Under the pieces are notes generated by a model that saw nothing but the letters and a program-made list of their open reading frames with translations, was not told where the DNA came from and made no database searches. Source: Bacteroidales bacterium WCE2008 (GTDB lineage: Bacteria; Bacteroidota; Bacteroidia; Bacteroidales; UBA932). From it: a DNA stretch of 64,000 nucleotides. Positions within the stretch are counted from its first letter, which is position 1, and every line of letters starts with the position of its first letter. Location: assembly GCA_900167925.1 (NCBI GenBank), contig FUZM01000005.1, positions 1-64,000 of the forward strand. The letters are read 5' to 3'. This document shows positions 1-7,014 of this stretch, one piece after another. A program made the translations under genes and the position numbers.

Positions 1-482
1 TGTGTAGCTTGCCGCCGGTCGTCCATGGGATGGAAGCTGCACCACATCTCCTGATATAATCGTCGAACCAGGAAGTCCTTCCGTCTCTTCTTTATTCGCT
101 GCAAATTCCTGGCCATAAGGTCTGTAAGCATAGGACGTGATAACGTTTCCTTCGGCATCAGCAACGGTCCGGACGCTGCCAAGATGGTCATAGGTGTACC
201 AGCGGTACTCGGGAGTCCCCGTGCTGTAGTCCACGTAGCCTCCTGTGAAAAGAAGCATCCTGAGGTTCCCGTTCTCGTAGATCTCATTGCCCTCGTAGCT
301 CATCACCGTCACGGCATTGTTGCTGTCTGGCAGGTTTCAACCGAGGTCGGGGACTGGAAAGTCCTGTCATACTGCCCGGTCTGTATCCTTCCTGGCACGA
401 GCCGGTTGCCGTCATGGGTGAATTCCTTCGTGGTGAACAGGCCGTCAAAGAGACCGCTGACTAGAGAACTTTGTATAATAAT
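1..482 (-). pseudogene. RHS-repeat protein remnant, 5'-truncated and frameshifted
   Basis: The minus strand encodes RHS-type repeat sequence with no start codon. Reading begins directly after the stop codon of the next upstream gene, in the same frame, with GLFTTKEFTHDGNRL. It then loses frame at about 331-340 and continues in a second frame through NNAVTVMSYEGNEIYENG and the diagnostic DHLGSVRTVADAEGNV, followed by SYAYRPYGQE. The two halves overlap in sense but not in frame, so one indel separates them. The fragment runs off the left edge, where the variable C-terminal tip would lie. RHS proteins are large polymorphic-toxin carriers; orphan 3' pieces behind small genes are common in such loci. 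Whether any product is made is doubtful. The RHS assignment is secure; pseudogene status rests on the missing start and the shift. Confidence 0.75.
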
Positions 483-968
483 TTATCGATATGTTCTTTG
501 GGCTATTTCATATCCATTCTTCATCAAAGAGTCTAGAATTTGGTCGAAGAGTTCACTTTTCAAGGCTGTTTCTCCGAATTGAATTCCATTATGCATATCC
601 TTGACAGATATTATGATGGTTCTGAATTTATTTGAACCGGGATAGTATTTTATTTCAATCTTGACATATTCTTTTTTCCAATTATACCTTCTTTTAAAAA
701 TATACAGGAACATAACATCAATTACAATAGAATCATCTTTTATGGTAAGCTTAACAGGATACTCCCACTTCCTGTAGTATATAGATATGATTATATAAGC
801 GATTACAACTATACTACAGAATATCTTGAAGAATAATAAATTAGCTTCTTTGTTTTGACTATATAATATACGAGGCAAGCAAAGACACAACATGAAAATA
901 AAAAATAATGTCTCTAAAACAAATGCACGTATATGTTGTCGTCGCGGAATTATAATTTGTGATTCCAT
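483..968 (-). CDS. Small two-helix membrane protein, unknown function
   Basis: A 161-residue protein not recognised as any named family. Residues about 14-35 and 45-64 form two hydrophobic helices separated by a short loop (ILYSQNKEAN), followed by a soluble C-terminal half rich in beta-strand and charged residues (KLTIKDDSIVIDVMFLYIF). This layout resembles small membrane-anchored PH-like domains, but that is inference. Its start overlaps the end of the upstream gene by 19 nt, suggesting translational coupling, and its stop is followed immediately by the RHS remnant. The gene is AT-rich compared with the core genome. Given the RHS neighbour, an immunity or accessory role is possible but not shown. 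Confidence 0.6.
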   Translation of the reverse strand: MESQIIIPRRQHIRAFVLETLFFIFMLCLCLPRILYSQNKEANLLFFKIFCSIVVIAYIIISIYYRKWEYPVKLTIKDDSIVIDVMFLYIFKRRYNWKKEYVKIEIKYYPGSNKFRTIIISVKDMHNGIQFGETALKSELFDQILDSLMKNGYEIAQRTYR

Positions 969-1336
969 AATAGAGTATTGTTAAAAAAATCAAGTTCTTC
1001 CTCTGTAATGATCTTTTGTTGATTATCCATCTCTGAAGATGTGTTTTTAGGATTCTGTGAACCTGTATTCGTCTGATTTGAAGTCACAGCGTTATCAATC
1101 ATAGAATCAGTTATCATTATTATTGCCAATCCCCGAGGATATGGATCGACCATCCTCAACAAAAGACTGGTATCAGGAATCTTATAGATTCTTTCGGTAA
1201 CTGTAATGCGCTCTTTTTTCAGGGTATAAATATATATCCCCGTAACCAGACACATGCATACTATCGCGATGACAGCCAGAGCGACAAAACCTTGCAAACT
1301 CCTTAGCAAAACAAGTGACCAATCTATCTTTTCCAT
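950..1336 (-). CDS. Small single-pass membrane protein, unknown function
   Basis: A 128-residue protein with a short basic N-terminus, one strong transmembrane helix at about residues 15-38 (ALAVIAIVCMCLVTGIYIY) and a polar tail rich in Asn, Ser and Thr, predicted to lie outside the cytoplasm. No family is recognised. It lies 12 nt downstream of the lipoprotein gene ending at 1349 and overlaps the next gene by 19 nt, so the small genes here look co-transcribed on the minus strand. The AT-rich composition matches its neighbours and differs from the helicase operon upstream. Confidence 0.55.
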   Translation of the reverse strand: MEKIDWSLVLLRSLQGFVALAVIAIVCMCLVTGIYIYTLKKERITVTERIYKIPDTSLLLRMVDPYPRGLAIIMITDSMIDNAVTSNQTNTGSQNPKNTSSEMDNQQKIITEEELDFFNNTLLWNHKL

Positions 1337-1348
1337 TTTATTGACTCT

Positions 1349-1882
1349 TTACGAGTCTCCTTGCTCCGAAAGAGATTCTATTTGATCTTCTGATATGGAG
1401 CCTTCAGAATAAAAAGGAAGACTTCTGTCTATCCAATAATCGTCCGGCTTGTCTTTATAGATAATCGAATCAAGTAATTCGAAGATTTCCTTCCGGTCTT
1501 GCATTATTATTCCGACATAATTTATCCCGCAATACGGCCCATATAGAATTGGAATAATGAGACCGTCTCTCATCTTCAGAAGCGTTGCAATACGGTATTC
1601 ATAATTGTCATCTTTATCTTTGACAGGAATTAATCTATTGATCATTGACACATATCGTTCAATGAGTTTCCTGTCTCGAATTACAGTATCCCTGTATATG
1701 CCCCTATTTATCGCCATGTCTCCATATTGCCTTATTTCGGCTTCTATGATAATGTCACGCGGCAATCCGCCAAACTCAATCGCCTCGACATCATCAGGAT
1801 CGATCTTGACAACCCCTTTTGGAGTACAAGAGAGCATACAAAAAATCAGCACAAAGACTGAATACAGTACTTTACGATTCAC
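1349..1882 (-). CDS. Lipoprotein of unknown function
   Basis: A 177-residue protein starting with a signal peptide that ends in a lipobox (VLIFCMLSC, predicted lipidated Cys19), so it should be anchored to a membrane. The mature part carries VEAIEFGGLPRDIIIEAE and a later ATLLKMRDGLIIPILYGPY segment; no known domain is recognised. It belongs to a run of small envelope genes on the minus strand, 20 nt downstream of the gene ending at 1903. The C-terminal 30 residues are acidic (SEGSISEDQIESLSEQGDS). The coding call is good because of the signal peptide and consistent codon use; function is unknown. Confidence 0.65.
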   Translation of the reverse strand: MNRKVLYSVFVLIFCMLSCTPKGVVKIDPDDVEAIEFGGLPRDIIIEAEIRQYGDMAINRGIYRDTVIRDRKLIERYVSMINRLIPVKDKDDNYEYRIATLLKMRDGLIIPILYGPYCGINYVGIIMQDRKEIFELLDSIIYKDKPDDYWIDRSLPFYSEGSISEDQIESLSEQGDS

Positions 1883-1902
1883 TTTAATAAAAGTTATGAT
1901 TC

Positions 1903-2403
1903 TTAATCTTCTTCCCGGAGCGTCTCGACCTTTTTGTCAAGTTTCTTTAAGAAACCCCTCACATAGCACGTATCCTCCCCATTGTAATTGCAAAGGACAT
2001 CTTTCTTAAACGTCGGAAACAAATCATCCTCGAATAGAAACTCATATGCAATATATGAGATGTAACGTTCTTCCATATCAGGATTATCTTTTAGATACGC
2101 TAGGACAAAAGTACAATCATTCCGTACCCACCTGATGCAATACTCTCCAAGAACCTCGGCGAGCGCGCCATCGGCAGAAGTAACAATTTCATTAAAAAGA
2201 ATGAAATTGTATTCTTTCTGTTCAGGCGTAGTCCTCCGAGTAAGTCTATCCAATAAAGCAAACGTCTTGCTGTCGTCTGAAGGGACAAGCATCCCTTTCT
2301 TATATGCGACAACGAGAGAATCGGAGCATTCATTCCAATTCCGCTGCGCATAGCAGAAGCTGCCCGTTATAAGTAAAAGCCAAATCAATAATATGCGTTT
2401 CAT
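1903..2403 (-). CDS. Small secreted protein of unknown function
   Basis: A 166-residue protein. The start is placed at the ATG at 2403 because this gives a clean signal peptide (MKRILLIWLLLITGSFCYAQ), whereas the frame upstream, open to 2574, overlaps the previous gene and encodes nothing resembling a leader. The mature protein contains SFALLDRLTRRTTPEQKEYNF-like helical sequence and a C-terminal Lys-rich stretch (GFLKKLDKKVETLREED). No family is recognised. A short decayed copy of its 3' end lies about 1.4 kb upstream at 3359-3414, so the gene has been duplicated in the past. It sits in the AT-rich cluster beside an RHS remnant. Confidence 0.6.
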   Translation of the reverse strand: MKRILLIWLLLITGSFCYAQRNWNECSDSLVVAYKKGMLVPSDDSKTFALLDRLTRRTTPEQKEYNFILFNEIVTSADGALAEVLGEYCIRWVRNDCTFVLAYLKDNPDMEERYISYIAYEFLFEDDLFPTFKKDVLCNYNGEDTCYVRGFLKKLDKKVETLREED

Positions 2404-2458
2404 TTCATACACTTTTTTGCGAACAAATAAGCTAAGATTATGACGACTGACTCCGCGA

Positions 2459-3232
2459 TTAGGGCCGGGAATGATAAGATTCCACAGATTCCTCGGTATG
2501 CCGACTGGCCCAATCCTCAAATAAGCGGAATCTCCACGGATTCCCTTTTTCCGAGAGTTGCATCGGAAAGACATAGGAATAGATATCAGGGTTCTCTTTC
2601 ATGAACATCCGGACAGTATCTTTGACTGCCGCCAGACGCTGGACAAGAGCAGTATCCTCAGGAGAAATATCATACGGCTTATCAACACCTGCGAGCACTT
2701 TCAATTCATCTGTCTTCCTGTCGTACCGGCAGATAGCATCAATCTTTTTACGCGTCCAGATCTTGTATTTCTCATAATCGAAACTCCTGCTTATAAGCCC
2801 GTCCTTATAGTAGGCTGCAGGCCTGAAATTTCCCCAATAGTCAGGCATATCTATAGGAAAACGTTCAGGATGTTCCAGCCAATACAGAGGGTGTCCGACA
2901 ACACGGAATCCGTACTTATTATATGGATCATATATAAACACAGAGTCAGAATAAAACGCATAACTGTGACGGTGGCTTCTAGCATAATCCATATACGGCT
3001 TCGTGGACACGAGTCCCGAGGAATCAATGCTCCACTCTCTGTCGAAAAAACTGAAGACTTCGTCCATATCTTCAGGAAGACAATAGTAGCTATATGAATA
3101 CCATTCTATCATATTTAGCAAAGGACATATCTCAACAGGCCCATGCTCCATGACTTGTTTACGAACATACTCACGCGTATTGCATGCAACAAGACATAAG
3201 AAAGCCATAACTATAATTAGATTTTTTTTCAT
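2459..3232 (-). CDS. Lipoprotein of unknown function
   Basis: A 257-residue protein. The start is taken at 3232, giving the lipoprotein signal MKKNLIIVMAFLCLVAC with predicted lipidated Cys17; the frame extends 40 codons further upstream but with low-complexity Lys-rich sequence. The mature protein is rich in aromatic residues (MIEWYSYSYYCLPEDMDEVFSFFDREW) and Tyr/Trp motifs such as LYWLEHPERFPIDMPDYW. No domain is recognised. It is followed by a 55-nt gap before the next small gene and preceded by a 266-nt AT-rich interval that holds a pseudogene scrap. It is part of the accessory cluster on the minus strand. Confidence 0.6.
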   Translation of the reverse strand: MKKNLIIVMAFLCLVACNTREYVRKQVMEHGPVEICPLLNMIEWYSYSYYCLPEDMDEVFSFFDREWSIDSSGLVSTKPYMDYARSHRHSYAFYSDSVFIYDPYNKYGFRVVGHPLYWLEHPERFPIDMPDYWGNFRPAAYYKDGLISRSFDYEKYKIWTRKKIDAICRYDRKTDELKVLAGVDKPYDISPEDTALVQRLAAVKDTVRMFMKENPDIYSYVFPMQLSEKGNPWRFRLFEDWASRHTEESVESYHSRP

Positions 3233-3358
3233 ATTATTTCTTTGCATAAAATTTTTTTTATCGCTTGCAAAATTTATCTCTTTCACTTTTTTCTCTTTTT
3301 CAAAACCAACGATAACGATACTTGCACCGGTCTTTCGGCTACGTATATGCATATAATA

Positions 3359-3414
3359 TCCCGGAGCGTCTTGATCTTTTTGTCAAGTTTCTTTCTTAAA
3401 CGTCGGAAACAAAT
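3359..3414 (-). pseudogene. Decayed duplicate of the 3' end of the gene at 1903-2403, with internal deletion
   Basis: Bases 3359-3390 nearly match 1913-1944 (two differences) and bases 3391-3413 match 2001-2023 without change through the segment CTTTCTTAAACGTCGGAAAC. In the intact gene these two pieces are separated by 56 further bases. The junction falls on a shared CTTT, as expected of a deletion at a 4-base microhomology. The loss of 56 bases is not a multiple of three, so the copy is out of frame. The rest of the interval 3233-3498 is AT-rich and holds no other gene that I can support. Confidence 0.65.
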
Positions 3415-3498
3415 ACTCCATATGTATAGATACTCTCCTTAACGACAACAATAATATTACCATTTGGTGAGTTCAAAGAATGATTATATACTTAATAG

Positions 3499-3921
3499 TT
3501 ACCTGATACGTTTGAATACATCCGGTGTATCTAAAACAATATCAGGGAGATATTTCCCATAATCCGTTGCATCTATCAAAACATCCCTCTTTATTACGTA
3601 CTTAAGAGGAATCGTTGTAACAGATGTGTCCTTAATAACATGCATTTTCGTCAAATAATTTAGACTATAACAATCATATTCGGGATACAGATACAGCGTA
3701 TCCTTATTAATTTGCCATTGACCGAAAATGCTTTCATCCATGCAAGGCGTATTCATCTCATACACTTTGGGATGCGTTCTTAAGATAATATAAACGGGTA
3801 AGACCTCTCCAGACCAATCCCTTTTATAGACATAAAGGAACGGAGCTGATGTCGGGCTCTGCACTTTGCAGGACATAAAAGACAAAAAGCTCATCACAAA
3901 AACAATAACTATTTTTTTCAT
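3499..3921 (-). CDS. Small lipoprotein of unknown function
   Basis: A 140-residue protein with a lipoprotein signal (MKKIVIVFVMSFLSFMSC, predicted lipidated Cys18). The mature part includes FLYVYKRDWSGEVLPVYII and an INKDTLYLYPEYD stretch, which suggests a small beta-rich fold; no family is recognised. It is separated from the upstream helicase gene by 39 nt, so it could be read from the same transcript, yet its AT-rich composition matches the accessory genes downstream rather than the helicase. It marks the boundary between core and accessory DNA. Confidence 0.6.
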   Translation of the reverse strand: MKKIVIVFVMSFLSFMSCKVQSPTSAPFLYVYKRDWSGEVLPVYIILRTHPKVYEMNTPCMDESIFGQWQINKDTLYLYPEYDCYSLNYLTKMHVIKDTSVTTIPLKYVIKRDVLIDATDYGKYLPDIVLDTPDVFKRIR

Positions 3922-3960
3922 ACTGATATCGTCCTATGTTAGTTACACCATTACAAACAC

Positions 3961-6900
3961 CTATCCGATCTTTTCGACATGGCTGGTATCGCCGATGAAC
4001 CATAGGTAGCCTTCGACGGCAGGATAGCCCATGGTGCGGTAGAGGTCCATGTAGCGGGCGACCTGGTTGAAGTAGCCGCGATATGATTCGCCGGGGTCAT
4101 AGTTCTTGAACTTGTAGTCGATGACCACCGTCCTGTCCGGGAAGGTCAGTACCCTGTCGGGCTTGTGGAGACGGCCGTCCGTGCCGATGATCTCGAGTTC
4201 GTTGCGGACGACGGAGCCGTCCTCGGGGAACCATTCTCCATGAGCCTCGATCTCTTTGGCGAGAATCTCCGCGCACTTGTCGCCTTCGGCTTCGGAAAGC
4301 TCGCCGGCGGAGACAGCCTGGCGGACGGAGCCCCTCAGGTCAGCGGCAGAATTGACCCTGGACATGATTTCGTGGAGCACGATTCCATGGACTCTCGGAG
4401 TCAGTATCATCTCGTCGCTGAAGTATGCGGCAGAATCGTCGCTGAACTTCAGGCTGGCGCGGTCTTTTATATCGAAGGACGGGTATGAGGCGGCGCGATA
4501 TTCAGCAAGAGCCTTGCGAGGCGGTATCTTGCTGAAATCATACATCTGCCCGGAATCCGGGAATCGCGTCTTCACGAAGCTGTATAGAATATGGGAAAGA
4601 CTCTTGAACTCGGCATCGTCGCCCTTCTTGTCATAGCTTCCAAGAAAAGCTTTGGAAGGATTCTCGGAAATGATATGGAGTCCTTTCGAGGCTCGGGTCA
4701 GGGCCACATAGAACACATTCAGGTTGTCTATCGCCTGCATCAGCATGTCGGTCTCGAATGAATCGGCGAAGAAAGAATCGGCAGATCCGGAAGAAAGATT
4801 GACATTGAACAGTCCGTCAAGCCCGTACCCGGCCGCCTCCGACATAGGCCGACACCAGTGGAAGTTTCTTTTGGTTTCTGCCAGCACGACACTCTCCGCA
4901 TACGGAAATATCACATATGGGAATTCGAGGCCCTTCGCCTTATGGATTGTGATGATCCTGACAGCATCCGTATCCTCAGGAGAACTGACATAGTCTTTTT
5001 TGTACTCATCCCAGAAATTCAGGAACGACTGGAGGTTGTTTCCATTGACGGACACCCAGTCGTTGAGCACGTCCATGAATGCCTGGACATAGATTATTTC
5101 CCTTTCGAAAAGGGATGCATCGTGGGCCTTGAGGGACCGCAGCAGACTTTCGGCGAGGTCGTACAGGGAAAGATAGTCCTCCGGGATGTCCACGTCGAGA
5201 GACTTGGCAAGGTAGTTGGACACGCTGTCCTCTCCGTTGAAGGCACATGACATCAAGGACACCAGACGACGTACGGTCAGGGATCCCTTTGCATGGAGGG
5301 AATCGTCCGAAATCACAGGAATACCGTTGTCCACAAGATAAGACGCAACTTTGGCTCCGTCCTTGTTTTCTCTGACGAGGACGGCAATATGGCCGAACGA
5401 CGCCCCGGCTTCGCGAACCTTGGAAATGGATTGCAATATGGTATCAAGTTGCTCGTCCGCCTCGCAGAACGTCACTTCCACGCTTCCGCGGGCCTTGTCG
5501 TCAGTCATGGCTTTCTGAGCGACATCCGCATAGATATCCCTTATCAGATGGCTGTCGGCGCTGAGTTTACTATCGAGAACTCCGGCGGCATAGTCAAAGA
5601 ATGAATTGTTGAAATCCACTATCGCCCCGAGGCTTCTCCAATTGGATGTAAGGGAGAGACTGTCGTCCGAATCAGGGAATGTTTCCTTTATTCCCGAGGA
5701 CAGCAGCCTCCAGTCGGAGCCCCTCCAGCGATATATACTCTGCTTGACGTCGCCCACTACAAGATTGTCCCGGCCGTTGTCATTGCTCTCGCGAAGCAGC
5801 GGCTCGAAATTCTGCCACTGTATCGTGGACGTATCCTGAAACTCGTCGAGCAGGAAGTCCTCGAAACGGACTCCCAGTTTCTCGTACACGAAAGGAGCGT
5901 CGCTGCCACCGATTATTCGCTTCAGAAGTATATTGGAGTCATCCAGACACATCACGTTCTTCTCCTTCACGAGAGCGTTGAATTCCTCGGAAAGTTCGGA
6001 GGATATGCCGAGATTATAGATATCTTTATTCAGGGCCCTGGCCGTATTGTACGCCTTGAGAGGCATATCGAACAATGCTATCAGCTCAGCAAGCGGCTCT
6101 TCCAGAGATCCTTCGACCTTTGGCAACAGGGATTGCTTATCCTTCGAGAACCACTTCGTGCTGTCCGCAGCCTTTTCCCGGAAAGAACTTGACAGGGACT
6201 TAACCTCCGAGCCTCGCTTCAAGCCGACGTACTTCCAGAGCAAGGATATAAACTTCCCGTTACTGTCCTCCGGACGGATTCCGGCCTTTTCAAAGACGGA
6301 GAGGACTTTCCCGGCAGCATCAGAAAGTCTTCTGACATAGTCGTCCATCAGCTTCAGACAATTCCTTCTCAGATTCCTGAGATCGTCTTTTAAATGAACC
6401 TTAGCTTCATCGAGACCGTATTTCTCGACCGCTTCCCTATGCTCGTCAGACTTGAGTTTCTCAGCCGTCTGATACAGCCCTTTCTCTATGTTGAACTTTC
6501 CTTGATCATTCAGGCTTTCCATAACGCTTTCGGTAATCCACCCGATAAGCGAATTGTCTCCTTCCGTCATGGAATCAAGTATCCTGTCCACGCTCTCCCT
6601 GACCAACGAATCCTTGTCAAGCTCCACCTGATACGATGAGAACTGACCGATCTCGCGGGCAAAGGCTTTCAGAGCCTGCTGGAAAAACTTGTCGATGGTA
6701 CTTATGGCGAAGGCTCCATAGTCGTGAAGTATGTTGTAGAGCAGATCCTCCGCACGTTTGCGCAGTTTTTCCTCAGGACCGAACTCCTTGACGAAGTCGT
6801 TGTAATAGCCTGAAGCCTGAGGCTCGCGCGCAAGGATGTCGAGTTCCTTGAGCACTCGGTTCTTCATCTCGCCGGTAGCCTTGTTGGTGAATGTCACCGC

Positions 6901-7014
6901 AAGGATATGGCGGTAAGCATATCTGTCTTCACTACGGAGGAGAAGTTCGATATATGTCTTGGCGAGCTTGAAGGTCTTACCTGAGCCAGCCGATGCTTTC
7001 ACTATATTTATCAT
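3961..7014 (-). CDS. addA: AddA/RecB-type UvrD-family helicase-nuclease
   Basis: A 1017-residue superfamily 1A helicase with a C-terminal nuclease. The Walker A loop is ASAGSGKT (residues 7-14). Later motifs are LLDEFQDTS (Walker B), GDVKQSIYRWRGSD, the motif ITIHKAKGLEFPYVIF and NVFYVALTRASKGL. The C-terminus has PDRVL, VVIDYK and NQVARYMDLY, the D, (D/E)xK and QxxxY pattern of RecB-family nucleases. The family resects double-strand breaks with its AddB partner and loads RecA. The start overlaps the stop of addB by 4 nt (ATGA), so the two are translationally coupled. Length and motif order fit Bacteroidota AddA. The organism would use AddAB rather than RecBCD for break repair. Confidence 0.92.
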   Translation of the reverse strand: MINIVKASAGSGKTFKLAKTYIELLLRSEDRYAYRHILAVTFTNKATGEMKNRVLKELDILAREPQASGYYNDFVKEFGPEEKLRKRAEDLLYNILHDYGAFAISTIDKFFQQALKAFAREIGQFSSYQVELDKDSLVRESVDRILDSMTEGDNSLIGWITESVMESLNDQGKFNIEKGLYQTAEKLKSDEHREAVEKYGLDEAKVHLKDDLRNLRRNCLKLMDDYVRRLSDAAGKVLSVFEKAGIRPEDSNGKFISLLWKYVGLKRGSEVKSLSSSFREKAADSTKWFSKDKQSLLPKVEGSLEEPLAELIALFDMPLKAYNTARALNKDIYNLGISSELSEEFNALVKEKNVMCLDDSNILLKRIIGGSDAPFVYEKLGVRFEDFLLDEFQDTSTIQWQNFEPLLRESNDNGRDNLVVGDVKQSIYRWRGSDWRLLSSGIKETFPDSDDSLSLTSNWRSLGAIVDFNNSFFDYAAGVLDSKLSADSHLIRDIYADVAQKAMTDDKARGSVEVTFCEADEQLDTILQSISKVREAGASFGHIAVLVRENKDGAKVASYLVDNGIPVISDDSLHAKGSLTVRRLVSLMSCAFNGEDSVSNYLAKSLDVDIPEDYLSLYDLAESLLRSLKAHDASLFEREIIYVQAFMDVLNDWVSVNGNNLQSFLNFWDEYKKDYVSSPEDTDAVRIITIHKAKGLEFPYVIFPYAESVVLAETKRNFHWCRPMSEAAGYGLDGLFNVNLSSGSADSFFADSFETDMLMQAIDNLNVFYVALTRASKGLHIISENPSKAFLGSYDKKGDDAEFKSLSHILYSFVKTRFPDSGQMYDFSKIPPRKALAEYRAASYPSFDIKDRASLKFSDDSAAYFSDEMILTPRVHGIVLHEIMSRVNSAADLRGSVRQAVSAGELSEAEGDKCAEILAKEIEAHGEWFPEDGSVVRNELEIIGTDGRLHKPDRVLTFPDRTVVIDYKFKNYDPGESYRGYFNQVARYMDLYRTMGYPAVEGYLWFIGDTSHVEKIG

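Noticed and set aside
331..340. The RHS frameshift as a sequencing error in an intact gene
   Set aside because: Possible, but the fragment also lacks a start and begins directly after another gene's stop, so it would be a remnant even if the shift were an error.
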